From Gemmatimonadota bacterium (GTDB taxonomy: Bacteria > Gemmatimonadota > Gemmatimonadetes > Gemmatimonadales > GWC2-71-9), in the NCBI GenBank assembly GCA_003222155.1, contig QHUU01000075.1:1-47303 (forward strand): a stretch of 47,303 nt of DNA, written 5' to 3'. The notes beneath the pieces were generated by a model. The model worked only from the letters and a program-made list of their open reading frames with translations. It was not told the origin of the DNA and ran no database searches. This document shows positions 15,515-23,374 of this stretch, piece by piece (position 1 is the first letter of the stretch; each line of letters starts with the position of its first letter). The position numbers and the translations under genes were made by a program.

Positions 15515-17170
15515 ATGACTGGACCTCCCAAACCCCTCGGCATGTCCGATTTCTTCGCCCTCGAGGCGGGGGAGTATCTCGAGCGCCTCGACGCGCTGCT
15601 CGCCACGGGCGACAGCCCCAGCGCCGACGAGCTGGTGCGACTGGCCCGCGCGCTGCGCGGCAGCGCGCTGATGGCCAACCAGCACGCCATCGCGCGCACG
15701 GCGGCCGCGCTCGAAGCCGTGGCGCGGGCGGTGCGAGAGGGCCGGCGGGCCTGGGATCCGCAGACCAAGCAGCTGGCCCTCCGCGGCGTGGACGACCTGA
15801 AGATCTTCGTGCGCCGGGCACCCGCCTGGAGCGACGCCGACACCGCCAAGGCGGAGGCGCTCTCCCAGGAGCTCGAGCAGCTCGCCGGGCGGCCCTCGGC
15901 GCAGGTGCGGGCCGCGGAAGCGCTGGGACTCGACGCAGGCGCGCGGGCGTTCGTGGCCCGGGAAGGGGCGGCGATCGCGAGCGCCCTGGACCGGGCCGCC
16001 CAAGCACTGCGCGCCAACCCGCTGGCGCACGACCCGCTCCAGCACGTCCTGCGGGCGCTGCAGCCGCTGCGCGGTCTCGCCGCCGTGAACGACCTGCCCC
16101 CGCTCCCCGACCTGCTCGAGGGCATCGAGCGCGCGATCGCCGAACTGTCCCGCGCCGGCATCGACCCGCCCGCCAACGTGGGCGAGCTGTTCCAGGCAGG
16201 GGCCACGGCGATCGCCCGCGCGGCACGCGAGGTGGCCGAGCGCGGTCGCCCCGACGCCGAGGGGCCGGACTTCAGCCAGTTCGCCGCCCAGCTCGTCCGC
16301 TTCCTGGAGAGCGAGCCCGACGTGGTGTCGATCGGCACGCTCTACTACAGCGACTCGGGCCCGCACATCGTGTCCCGCGGCATTCCCGCCCCCCGCCCTT
16401 CGACCCTGGGCCGGCTGGAGCTCGTGAGCCACGGCGACCACCTGCGCCAAGCGGCCGACTCGCTCGAGCGAGCGCCGTCCGCCACACAGCGCGAGCTGCG
16501 CGCCCACACGCTCGGCACCACGTTCCGCGCGCTCGCGAACGCCGGGGGCGGAGTGCTCGCCGACCGGGTGGCGCAATTCGCGATCGCCGCCCGCGAGGCC
16601 GTCGCGTCCGGCGTCGCGGTCACGAGTCCGGCCGCCGTCGCCGCCGAGCTGCGCCGGGCCGGCGAAGTGCTGGCGCGCTCGAGCGGCGGGGACGAAGAGG
16701 CGCTCGCGGCCGAGCTCGATGCCGTGACGGCCGCGATCCGCGCCGTGAAGCCCGGGGCGCCCGCTCCGGCGCTGGTCACGCGTCCCGTCCCTCCGTCCCC
16801 TCCGTCCCCTCCCCCTCCGCTGCCCCGGCCAGCGGCGCCGCGCGCCGACCAGCCGGTGCCCGAGACGGCCGACCTGGTCGGCTCGTGGACTGCATATCAG
16901 CGGCTGACAAGTGGCGGGATCGGGGCTGCGTCACTGGACGAGCTGCTCGCGGGCGGTCAGCGGACGGCCGCGCCGCCCCCTCACGCCGAGCCGGCAGTCG
17001 TCGACGTCCGCAACCTGCTGTACCGCGGCGACCGCGCGCTGGCGCGCGCCCAGGAGCTGCGTGCCGCGGCGAAGCAGGCGACCGGCGACTCACTGCGCAC
17101 CCTCGTCGAAGAAGTCTGCGACCTCGTTGCCCTCGCCCTCGAGCCCAACCCCGGTTCCACTAGCTCCTAA
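15515..17170 (+). CDS. Hpt-like helical protein with degenerate phosphotransfer site
   Basis: A 551-residue all-helical protein. Residues about 15-75 resemble a histidine phosphotransfer (Hpt) domain: FFALEAGEYLERLDALL then LVRLARALRGSALMANQHAIARTAAALE. The usual H-T-L-K-G is here R45-A-L-R-G, so the phosphorylated His is missing. A second such helix appears near residues 325-345 (RELRAH331TLGTTFRALANAGGG), where a His is in the right place. A Pro-rich linker (about residues 425-450) precedes a C-terminal helical part. This recalls the multi-Hpt FimL/ChpA-type proteins of twitching and chemotaxis systems, but no kinase or receiver domain is nearby, so function is not assigned. Confidence 0.68.
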   Translation: MTGPPKPLGMSDFFALEAGEYLERLDALLATGDSPSADELVRLARALRGSALMANQHAIARTAAALEAVARAVREGRRAWDPQTKQLALRGVDDLKIFVRRAPAWSDADTAKAEALSQELEQLAGRPSAQVRAAEALGLDAGARAFVAREGAAIASALDRAAQALRANPLAHDPLQHVLRALQPLRGLAAVNDLPPLPDLLEGIERAIAELSRAGIDPPANVGELFQAGATAIARAAREVAERGRPDAEGPDFSQFAAQLVRFLESEPDVVSIGTLYYSDSGPHIVSRGIPAPRPSTLGRLELVSHGDHLRQAADSLERAPSATQRELRAHTLGTTFRALANAGGGVLADRVAQFAIAAREAVASGVAVTSPAAVAAELRRAGEVLARSSGGDEEALAAELDAVTAAIRAVKPGAPAPALVTRPVPPSPPSPPPPLPRPAAPRADQPVPETADLVGSWTAYQRLTSGGIGAASLDELLAGGQRTAAPPPHAEPAVVDVRNLLYRGDRALARAQELRAAAKQATGDSLRTLVEEVCDLVALALEPNPGSTSS

Positions 17171-18194
17171 CCGCGCTTCCGCCTCGCGGTGGGCGTGGGT
17201 CGTGGGGCTCGGGGTGACAGTCGGGCTCCTGGCCTGGGCGCTGCACGGCGTCAGTGCCCGCGACCTGGTGGAAGGCGTGCGGCGGGCGAATCGCGGGCTC
17301 ATCCTGGCCACCGTCGCGCTTGCGACCCTCACGTTCCCGATCCGCACCGTCCGCTGGCGGTTCATCCTCCGCGACGTGGGGGGCGGTGCCTACCCCCTGC
17401 GCCCCCTGTGGCACGCGACCGCGATCGGGTTCATGGCGAACAATCTCCTCCCCGTGCGCGCCGGCGAGTTCGCCCGGGCGTACGCGGCCTCGCGGCAGCT
17501 CCCGGTCCGTTTCTCCACGGCCCTCGCATCGGTGGGCGTCGAGCGGATGTTCGACGGGTTGATGCTCGTGAGCCTGATGGCCGTCGCGCTCGCCTCGTCC
17601 GCCTTCCCCCGCCAGGCCGACATCGGCCGGACGTCCGCGTCCGCGATCACGACCACGGCCGCCGCCTTCTTCGGAATCGTGCTGCTGGTGGCGGTGCTGG
17701 TGGTGCATCGGCCCGCGCCCTGGCTCGGGCTGCTCGGTCGCGCGACGCACGCCGTGTTGCCGGCGCACTTCGCGGACCGGCTCTCCCACATCGCCGACGG
17801 GCTGGTCGCGGGACTCGAGGTGCTCAAGAGCCCGGGCCGGTTGCTCGCGGTCGTCCTCTGGTCGGTGGTGCTGTGGCTGGTGAACGCCGCGGCGTTCGCC
17901 GTGTGCTTTCGCGCGTTCGGACTCCCCGTGCCCCCCGTGGGCGCGTTCCTGCTGCAGGGGATCATCGGCTTCGGCGTAGCGCTGCCGAGCTCGCCGGGCT
18001 TCGTGGGCGTGTTCGAGGCCGCGACGCGGGCGACGCTGGGGCTGTACGGTATAGACGCGACGCGCGCCGTGAGCTACGCGCTGGCCTATCACGTGAGCAC
18101 CTTCCTGCCGATCACGCTGCTCGGGCTGTACTCGCTGTCGCAACTGCGGTTGCGTCTCGCGGAGCTGCGCAGGGCGAGCGCGACGGACGGCTGA
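17127..18194 (+). CDS. YbhN/LPG-synthase-type integral membrane protein
   Basis: About 355 residues with 7-8 hydrophobic segments. GVSARDLVEGVRRANRG, RTVRWRFILRDVG, ATAIGFMANNLLPVRAGEFARAYAAS, VGVERMFDGLMLV and GVALPSSPGFVGVFEAATRATLGLYGID are the conserved blocks of the UPF0104/lysylphosphatidylglycerol-synthase transmembrane family (AglD, YbhN), proposed to flip or modify lipids. There is no aminoacyl-transferase domain, so it is not a full MprF. The start is uncertain: TTG at 17127 (44 bases inside the preceding gene) keeps the first membrane helix intact, while GTG at 17202 would cut it. It ends three bases before ispE. Confidence 0.8.
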   Translation: MPSPSSPTPVPLAPNRASASRWAWVVGLGVTVGLLAWALHGVSARDLVEGVRRANRGLILATVALATLTFPIRTVRWRFILRDVGGGAYPLRPLWHATAIGFMANNLLPVRAGEFARAYAASRQLPVRFSTALASVGVERMFDGLMLVSLMAVALASSAFPRQADIGRTSASAITTTAAAFFGIVLLVAVLVVHRPAPWLGLLGRATHAVLPAHFADRLSHIADGLVAGLEVLKSPGRLLAVVLWSVVLWLVNAAAFAVCFRAFGLPVPPVGAFLLQGIIGFGVALPSSPGFVGVFEAATRATLGLYGIDATRAVSYALAYHVSTFLPITLLGLYSLSQLRLRLAELRRASATDG

Positions 18195-18197
18195 GCC

Positions 18198-19097
18198 GTG
18201 GCATCCCCCCCGGACCGCGTGCGCACGTCGGCGCACGCGAAGCTCAACCTCTTTCTCCGCATCCTCGCGCGGGAGTCGGGCGGCTATCACCAGATCGAGA
18301 CGGCGTTCGCGCTGCTCGAGCTCGCCGACGAGCTGACTGTGTCGCGGACCCCGGGCGGCGTTGCGCTCACCGTACACGGGCCCGACTTGGGTCCGGCCGA
18401 CGACAACCTCGCGGTTCGGGCGGCGCGCGCCGTGCTCGACGCGACCGGTCGCAAGTTCGGCGTGGCGATCGAGCTCACCAAGCGGATCCCCGTCCGGGCG
18501 GGCCTGGGCGGCGGCTCGAGCGACGCCGCCGCGTCGCTGCACGCGGTGAACGCCCTCGCGGGCGACGCCGTGCCGCGCGCCGAGCTGCTCAACTTTGCGG
18601 CGCGCCTCGGCGCCGACGTGGCGTTCTTCGCGAGCGGCGCGCCGGCGGCCGTGGCGTGGGGTCGCGGCGAGCGGCTGTTCCGGCTGACGCCGCCGCCCGC
18701 CGCGCCGGTCCTGCTCGCCGTCCCGACGATGGGCGTCGCCACGCCCGATGCCTACCGCTGGTGGGACCAGCTCCACCCCGAGCCGCCGTCGCACGGGCCG
18801 GTCGTCCTCGCCGAGGACGCGTTCGCGACCTGGGGCAGCGTGGGGCGGCTGGGGGGGAACGACTTCGAGATTCCCGTCTTCGGCAAATACGCCCCGCTGC
18901 GGGCCCTGTACGAGCGGCTCGCCGCCACGCATCCCTATTGGGTGCGGTTGTGCGGCTCGGGCAGCGCCGTCGCCGCCGTGTACTCGAGCGAGCGGCTGCG
19001 CGACGATGCGAGGATGCTCCTGGGCGAGAAGCAACAGCAGCTCATCGGCACCACCACCCGGGCCGTGCCGGCGACCGGGCCGGGGCCCCTTCCGTAG
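18198..19097 (+). CDS. ispE: 4-diphosphocytidyl-2-C-methyl-D-erythritol kinase
   Basis: A 299-residue GHMP kinase. HAKLNLFLRILARESGGYHQIETAF gives the substrate-binding start, IPVRAGLGGGSSDAAASLHAVN the ATP phosphate loop, and LCGSGSAVAAVYSS the third GHMP motif. It phosphorylates CDP-ME at the 2-hydroxyl in the MEP isoprenoid pathway in the cytoplasm. It starts with GTG at 18198, three bases after the preceding stop, so it is likely co-transcribed. A terminator follows the stop codon directly. Confidence 0.95.
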   Translation: MASPPDRVRTSAHAKLNLFLRILARESGGYHQIETAFALLELADELTVSRTPGGVALTVHGPDLGPADDNLAVRAARAVLDATGRKFGVAIELTKRIPVRAGLGGGSSDAAASLHAVNALAGDAVPRAELLNFAARLGADVAFFASGAPAAVAWGRGERLFRLTPPPAAPVLLAVPTMGVATPDAYRWWDQLHPEPPSHGPVVLAEDAFATWGSVGRLGGNDFEIPVFGKYAPLRALYERLAATHPYWVRLCGSGSAVAAVYSSERLRDDARMLLGEKQQQLIGTTTRAVPATGPGPLP

Positions 19098-19099
19098 CC

Positions 19100-19119
19100 G
19101 GCGGCGGGGCCGCTTTTTT
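19100..19119 (+). terminator. Rho-independent terminator after ispE
   Basis: Five-base stem GCGGC (19101-19105) / GCCGC (19109-19113), extended by a G-T pair, with a GGG loop, followed by six T residues at 19114-19119. It separates ispE from the small gene at 19141. Confidence 0.65.
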
Positions 19120-19140
19120 CAGGGGCGAGGGGGGGCCCGA

Positions 19141-19398
19141 ATGCCGGAGCAACTCGTGGGAACGGTGGTGCATTATTTCAAAGGGCCGAGCGTCGCCGTG
19201 GTACGCGTGACCGAGGGTGCGCTGGCGGTGGGCGACCGCATCCGTTTCCACGGACACACCACGGATTTCACGGAGCAGATCGTCTCGATGGAAGTGAACC
19301 ACCAGAAGGTGCCGCAGGCGAACGTCGGCGACGAGGTCGCGATCCAGGTGACCGAGCGCACACGGCAGCACGATCAGGTCTTCAAGGTGACCCCATGA
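19141..19398 (+). CDS. EF-Tu domain-2-like mini protein
   Basis: An 85-residue protein: VGTVVHYFKGPSVAVVRVTEGALAVGDRIRFHGHTTDFTEQIVSMEVNHQKV...VGDEVAIQVTE. This is the translation-factor beta-barrel (EF-Tu domain 2) standing alone, without a GTPase domain. In databases such proteins are called translation elongation factor-like; in some genomes they sit beside U32 peptidases. Function is unknown; nucleic-acid or tRNA-related binding is a guess. A run of G (ggggcgagggggggcccga) precedes the ATG and serves as the ribosome-binding region. It overlaps the next gene by ATGA. Confidence 0.82.
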   Translation: MPEQLVGTVVHYFKGPSVAVVRVTEGALAVGDRIRFHGHTTDFTEQIVSMEVNHQKVPQANVGDEVAIQVTERTRQHDQVFKVTP

Positions 19399-19601
19399 AC
19401 GACGAGGCGTTCAATCTTTCCGTCCGCAAGTTCCTGAAGCATTTCGGCGTCGACGCGCAACGCGAGATCGAAAAGAGCGTCGACGCGGCCGTGCGCTCGG
19501 GCAAGCTCAAGGGTACGGAGACCCTGAAGGCGCGTGCCCGGCTCGAGATCCAGGGCCTGCCCGTGAATCTGGTGATCGAGCACGACATCACGCTGGCGTA
19601 G
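19395..19601 (+). CDS. DUF6494-like small protein
   Basis: A 68-residue protein, FNLSVRKFLKHFGVDAQREIEKSVDAAVRSGKLKGTETLKARARLEI and a short beta end. The AFN-SVRKFLK-GV-SQREIEKAV pattern is that of the DUF6494 family, small cytoplasmic proteins of unknown function common in Proteobacteria. The ATG overlaps the stop of the EF-Tu-like gene (ATGA), so the two are made together. Confidence 0.8.
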   Translation: MNDEAFNLSVRKFLKHFGVDAQREIEKSVDAAVRSGKLKGTETLKARARLEIQGLPVNLVIEHDITLA

Positions 19602-19608
19602 CCTGCAC

Positions 19609-20232
19609 ATGCGCACGGCAACGCTCGCGACGCTGGCCCTCGCATCGGCGTGCGGGTCCTCGTCTCCCGAGGTCGCACCGCCGCCGGCACCGGCGCCGGC
19701 GCCCGCCGCGGCCAGCGCCCTGCGCGCGCCGATCGTCGCCACCGAGCAGTACTACGACATCGATGGATCGAGCACCGGCGCGCTGCGTGATCAGATCAAC
19801 CGGCTGGGCCCCAAAGACGAGAGCGGCAAGTCGCGGGACGCGTTGACCGTGTGGAGCATCGAGTGGGGCTACGGTACCGCGTCGCGTCCCGACGGCTGCG
19901 TCCTGCGCGACCTGAAGGTCACGCTCAACGTGACCGTCACGCTGCCCCGCTGGAAGCCGCCCGCCTCCGCATCGGCCGACCTCCTGAAGTCATGGCAGGC
20001 CTACCTCAAGGCCGTCCGGCTCCATGAAGCCGGACACCGCACGATCGCCGAGCGCAACGCCCGCGAGGTGATGGCCGCGCTCACGCCGTTGCGGGGGGCG
20101 AATTGCGACCTACTCTCGGATGAGGCGTCGCGCACGGCGGAGCGGCTCGTGGCGGATGGCCGCGCGCGGAACCGCGCCTACGACGTGGAGACCAAGCACG
20201 GGCAGACGCAGGGGGTGGTGCTGCAGCCTTAG
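19609..20232 (+). CDS. DUF922 lipoprotein, predicted Zn-dependent protease
   Basis: A 207-residue protein with a lipoprotein signal (TLATLALASAC) and a Pro/Ala linker. EQYYDIDGSSTGALRDQINRLGP, DALTVWSIEWGY and RLHEAGHRTIAERNAREV match DUF922, whose HExxH (HEAGH here) suggests a zinc metalloprotease of the periplasm; activity has not been shown to my knowledge. ATG at 19609, 7 bases after the upstream stop. Its stop codon overlaps that of the converging minus-strand gene. Confidence 0.82.
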   Translation: MRTATLATLALASACGSSSPEVAPPPAPAPAPAAASALRAPIVATEQYYDIDGSSTGALRDQINRLGPKDESGKSRDALTVWSIEWGYGTASRPDGCVLRDLKVTLNVTVTLPRWKPPASASADLLKSWQAYLKAVRLHEAGHRTIAERNAREVMAALTPLRGANCDLLSDEASRTAERLVADGRARNRAYDVETKHGQTQGVVLQP

Positions 20233-20915
20233 CGTGCGACGGAGAGCCCCAGCGAGAGCACCAGGTCGTGTTGCAGCCGCGAATGATAGTTCCCCGCCAC
20301 GACACCGAGGGAGTAGTCCGGCGGGGTCGTGAACGCCGTTCCCGAGAACGAGTAGACGTGCTCGTCCAGCTCCGCGCGGAGCGCGAGGGCGGGCGCGACC
20401 TGCAAACGACCCACTGCCCCGAACACGGGCCCCCAACCGGTGTTGCCGGCGACGTGGGAGTACGCCTCCCCACCGTGGGCGACCACCGCGAGTCCGGCGG
20501 CCGCGTACACCGACGCTCGGTCCGTATGCGGCGAGAGTCTGATCAGGACCCGAGCGCTACCGGTCGTGATACGCGCCGTGCCGGTCGTGTCGATCGGCGT
20601 ACGCCCGACCATCACCCCGGACGGGATTTCGGCCAGCAGCCCGTGTCGGGTCACCCGGCTCCGCGAGTAGCCAACGGAGAAATCGAGCGCGACGCGGTCG
20701 TTTCTCCAGGCCGTAAGCCGCGCCCCCACGACCGGGGCGATGCCCTGCGCCAACACCTCGCCACATGGGCCGCCGGGACAGTTCGCGGAGATGTCGACGA
20801 CGTGAGCGGCGGGTATGTAAAGGCCGGCAAAGGGCGAGAGCTCGAGTCTCCCCTGCCCCGCGCACGGCGCTACCACGAGCGCCCCAAGGACGCACCCCAG
20901 GCCGGGACGGACCAT
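20229..20915 (-). CDS. Outer-membrane beta-barrel protein
   Basis: About 228 residues. A signal peptide (MVRPGLGCVLGALVVAPCAGQG) is followed by alternating hydrophobic strands such as LELSPFAGLYIP, VALDFSVGYSRSRV, GSARVLIRLSPHTDRASVYAAAGLAVVAHGG, GAVGRLQVAPALALRAELDEHVYSF and a C-terminal HDLVLSLGLSVAR. This is the layout of small OmpW/OmpA-like barrels. An in-frame GTG at 20948 would add 11 residues; the ATG at 20915 gives a better signal peptide. No ligand can be inferred. Confidence 0.75.
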   Translation of the reverse strand: MVRPGLGCVLGALVVAPCAGQGRLELSPFAGLYIPAAHVVDISANCPGGPCGEVLAQGIAPVVGARLTAWRNDRVALDFSVGYSRSRVTRHGLLAEIPSGVMVGRTPIDTTGTARITTGSARVLIRLSPHTDRASVYAAAGLAVVAHGGEAYSHVAGNTGWGPVFGAVGRLQVAPALALRAELDEHVYSFSGTAFTTPPDYSLGVVAGNYHSRLQHDLVLSLGLSVAR

Positions 20916-21016
20916 CCTACCCACGATACCCGGGGGTACGCGCCGCACGTCACTTCTCGGTTGTCTCGGTTGCGCCGAGCCACCACCACGCGCAGCTTCG
21001 GTGACAGGGAGCGCTT

Positions 21017-21027
21017 GTTACGGTAAC
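21017..21027. promoter_or_regulatory. 11-bp palindrome upstream of the DUF4382 gene
   Basis: GTTAC-G-GTAAC is a perfect inverted repeat in the 138-base divergent interval between the barrel gene and the DUF4382 gene, 27 bases before the ATG. It could be an operator; no binding protein can be named. Confidence 0.3.
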
Positions 21028-21053
21028 GGCATTTGCCCGGTACGGGGGCGTCG

Positions 21054-21938
21054 ATGAAGCACCTTGCGGGTCCGATGGTCGGCATCGCCGTGATCGCGGC
21101 GTGCTCGCAACACAATGGGACGACGAATACGACCAAGGCCGGACCGACTCAGGTCTTTCTCATCGACGCCCCGTTCCCGTACGACCAGGTGGCGCGAGTC
21201 GATGTCTACATCGTGCGCGTCGCCGCCGGGACCAACCCCGACACCGTGGGCACCGGGCCCGGCGTCATCGCGGCCCCGCACCGGGCGTACAACCTGCTCG
21301 ACCTCGCAAACGGGGCGGCTGCGAAGTTAGGTGAGGGCATCCTGCTCTCAGGTCAGTACGTGCAGTTTCTCGTCACGATCGACGCCGACTCGTCGAGCAT
21401 CACACTGAAGGACGGCACCGTACTCACCAACAAGACCTCACCGGGCATCGATTGGGGTGGATACCCAAGCCGATTCAGTTTCGGCCTTTTTACGGATCCT
21501 CCTATCCAGATCGCCGACACAGGTGCGGTGGTCGTCATCGACTTTGACCTCGGCCGCAGCTTCTCTGCGCGTGACCCCACCAACCCGGCGGCGGGCTTCA
21601 ACTACGTGGGCTACATGCAGGTGCGCAATAGCGCGGTAACGGGGTCGGTGAGCGGCACGGTGATGGGCCAGAACGATGGTCCGATCGCTGACGCGTCGAT
21701 CACGCTGCTCGTCGTCAACCCCAACTATCCGAGCGACGAGGCGACCTGGGGCGTGCTGGGAACGGCTCGGTCTGACGCGACCGGCCGATTCCGGCTGCCC
21801 TACGCAAGCCCAGGCAGCTACGTGCTTGCCGTGGATGCACCGGCCACCTCGGTCTACGGCAGCCTCCGTGTCCCCGGCGTGTCGGTCCATACCGGGACGG
21901 AGACGCAGACCGGGACGTCGATCGTTCCGCACAAGTGA
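21054..21938 (+). CDS. DUF4382-domain lipoprotein
   Basis: A 294-residue protein. Its signal (KHLAGPMVGIAVIAAC) ends in a lipobox-like AAC. The mature part starts VFLIDAPFPYDQVARVDVYIVRVAA, the DUF4382 signature, and continues with GQYVQFLVTIDADSSSITLKDGT and a C-terminal carboxypeptidase-regulatory-like beta sandwich (VSGTVMGQNDGPIADASITLLV...GTARSDATGRFRLPYASPGSY). Such proteins are surface or periplasmic and of unknown role. GGGGGCG lies just upstream of the ATG. A short palindrome GTTACGGTAAC lies at 21017-21027. The sequence here looks somewhat less GC-rich than its neighbours. Confidence 0.78.
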   Translation: MKHLAGPMVGIAVIAACSQHNGTTNTTKAGPTQVFLIDAPFPYDQVARVDVYIVRVAAGTNPDTVGTGPGVIAAPHRAYNLLDLANGAAAKLGEGILLSGQYVQFLVTIDADSSSITLKDGTVLTNKTSPGIDWGGYPSRFSFGLFTDPPIQIADTGAVVVIDFDLGRSFSARDPTNPAAGFNYVGYMQVRNSAVTGSVSGTVMGQNDGPIADASITLLVVNPNYPSDEATWGVLGTARSDATGRFRLPYASPGSYVLAVDAPATSVYGSLRVPGVSVHTGTETQTGTSIVPHK

Positions 21939-22001
21939 GGGCGCCCTCCGAGGCTCCCGCGCCCGTCCCTGCCCCACTAAGTTCAAGCGCGACATGGCCG
22001 C

Positions 22002-22072
22002 TGGCCCCTCGTCCAACGGCAGGACACCAGACTTTGGATCTGGGAATGGTGGTTCGAATCCACCGGGGCCAA
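22002..22072 (+). tRNA. tRNA-Gln (anticodon UUG)
   Basis: The cloverleaf closes: acceptor TGGCCCC (22002-22008) pairs with GGGGCCA (22065-22071), the anticodon stem CCAGA/TCTGG holds the loop CTTTGGA with anticodon TTG, and the T arm is GGTGG-TTCGAAT-CCACC. CCA is not encoded. It lies 21 bases ahead of the beta-lactamase-family gene in the same direction. Confidence 0.96.
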
Positions 22073-22093
22073 TCCCCTTCACGTGCAAGGCCG

Positions 22094-23374
22094 ATGACTC
22101 CTCACCCGACGCTCAGGGCCATCTTCACGCTCGTCTCGTGCTGTCTCCTGACGGAATCCCTCATTGCACAGGGCCTGCCGCGCGCCCGTCCCGAGGAGGT
22201 GGGGCTCTCGGCCGCCGCACTCGAGCGCATCGCGCCAACGCTTCAATCGTATGTCGACTCCGGCAAATTCCCCGGCTTCCTCGCCGTAGTCGCTCGGCAC
22301 GGCAAACTGGCGTACCTCGCGTCCGTCGGCTGGATGGATGTGGAACACCGGCGCGCCATGACACCGGACGCGGTGTTTCGCATCTATTCCCTGACCAAGC
22401 CGATCGCCAGCACGGCCGCCATGCAGTTGTACGAGCGTGGGAAGCTGCGCCTCGACGACCCGGTCTCGAAGTACATTCCCGCTTTCGCGGGGGTAAAGGT
22501 CTACGCCGGCGGCGCCGCCGCGACCCCCGTCCTGCACGATCCCGAGCGACCCGTGACCGTGGCCGACCTGTTGACGCACACGTCGGGCCTCACCTACGGC
22601 TTTATCGGCGACACCCCCGCCGACTCGATCTATCGTCGCGCGGGCCTCAACAACCCCAACTGGACTCTCGCCCAGCTGTCCGACAGCCTGGCGCACCTCC
22701 CGCTGGCGTTCTCACCAGGGTCACGGTGGAACTACAGCTATTCCATCGATGTCCTCGCCCGGGTCGTGGAAGTCGCGTCGGGCATGACGTTCGATCGCTA
22801 CCTCGATAGCGCGCTGTTCCGGCCGCTTGGCATGTCGATGACGGCGTTCCACGTCACGCCAGAGATGGAAGGTCGTCTCACGACTCTGTACCGCGGGGCC
22901 GATGGAAAATTGCAGGCGAGTACACCCTTGATCGGACCTGAGTATACCGCGGAGGGCAGGATGCTCTCCGGCGGAGGCGGGTTGTTATCGACCGTGAGCG
23001 ACTACCTCCGCTTTGCCCAGATGCTGTTGAACGGCGGGGAGCTGAACGGCCACCGGGTTCTCAAGCGCGAGACCGTGGCCCTGATGATGCGCGACCACCT
23101 GCCGCCCGGGCTCACGCCGATCCCCCCGGTCACCCCCGACTGGCCTCCTGGGAGAAACGGCTTCGGGTACGGAGGTGCCGTGCGGGTGGATTCGGACACC
23201 ACGCCCCCCGGATCACCGGGTACGCTCCGCTGGGCGGGAGCCGCGTCGACTTTTTTCTGGATCGATCCCCGGGCCGATCTGGTCGCGATGGTCTGGACGC
23301 AGTATCTCCCGCCCGCGTGGTCCCTGGACCCCCAGTTCCAGCGCCTGGTGTACGGCAGTGTGAAAGGCAGATGA
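22094..23374 (+). CDS. Class C beta-lactamase-family serine hydrolase
   Basis: A 426-residue exported protein (signal LRAIFTLVSCCLLTESLIAQG). The catalytic S-x-x-K appears as YSLTKPIAS, the Y-x-N-like motif as NYSYS (Tyr-Ser-Tyr, Asn displaced), and the family blocks GFLAVVARHGKLAY, VTVADLLTHTSGLTYGF, PGSRWNYSYSIDVLARVVE, GLLSTVSDYLRFAQMLLNGG and GAASTFFWIDPRADLVAMVWTQ are all present. It belongs to the esterase/D-aminopeptidase/EstB-like serine hydrolases rather than to true beta-lactamases; the substrate is unknown. ATG at 22094. It overlaps the next gene by ATGA. Confidence 0.9.
   Translation: MTPHPTLRAIFTLVSCCLLTESLIAQGLPRARPEEVGLSAAALERIAPTLQSYVDSGKFPGFLAVVARHGKLAYLASVGWMDVEHRRAMTPDAVFRIYSLTKPIASTAAMQLYERGKLRLDDPVSKYIPAFAGVKVYAGGAAATPVLHDPERPVTVADLLTHTSGLTYGFIGDTPADSIYRRAGLNNPNWTLAQLSDSLAHLPLAFSPGSRWNYSYSIDVLARVVEVASGMTFDRYLDSALFRPLGMSMTAFHVTPEMEGRLTTLYRGADGKLQASTPLIGPEYTAEGRMLSGGGGLLSTVSDYLRFAQMLLNGGELNGHRVLKRETVALMMRDHLPPGLTPIPPVTPDWPPGRNGFGYGGAVRVDSDTTPPGSPGTLRWAGAASTFFWIDPRADLVAMVWTQYLPPAWSLDPQFQRLVYGSVKGR

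Noticed and set aside
14243-16576. 777-codon minus-strand open frame opposite pdxJ and the Hpt-like gene
   Set aside because: Antisense shadow of two well-supported plus-strand genes; composition is typical of such shadows.
17127-18194. Full MprF lysylphosphatidylglycerol synthase
   Set aside because: Only the membrane flippase-type part is present; there is no C-terminal aminoacyl-transferase domain.
21939-21950. GAGGGCGCCCTC palindrome after the DUF4382 gene as a terminator
   Set aside because: It is self-complementary without a loop and has no T-run, so it is a poor hairpin.
22094-23374. Antibiotic-resistance beta-lactamase
   Set aside because: The sequence belongs to the broad serine-hydrolase (esterase/peptidase) branch; the Y-x-N site is atypical and nothing in the context points to resistance.
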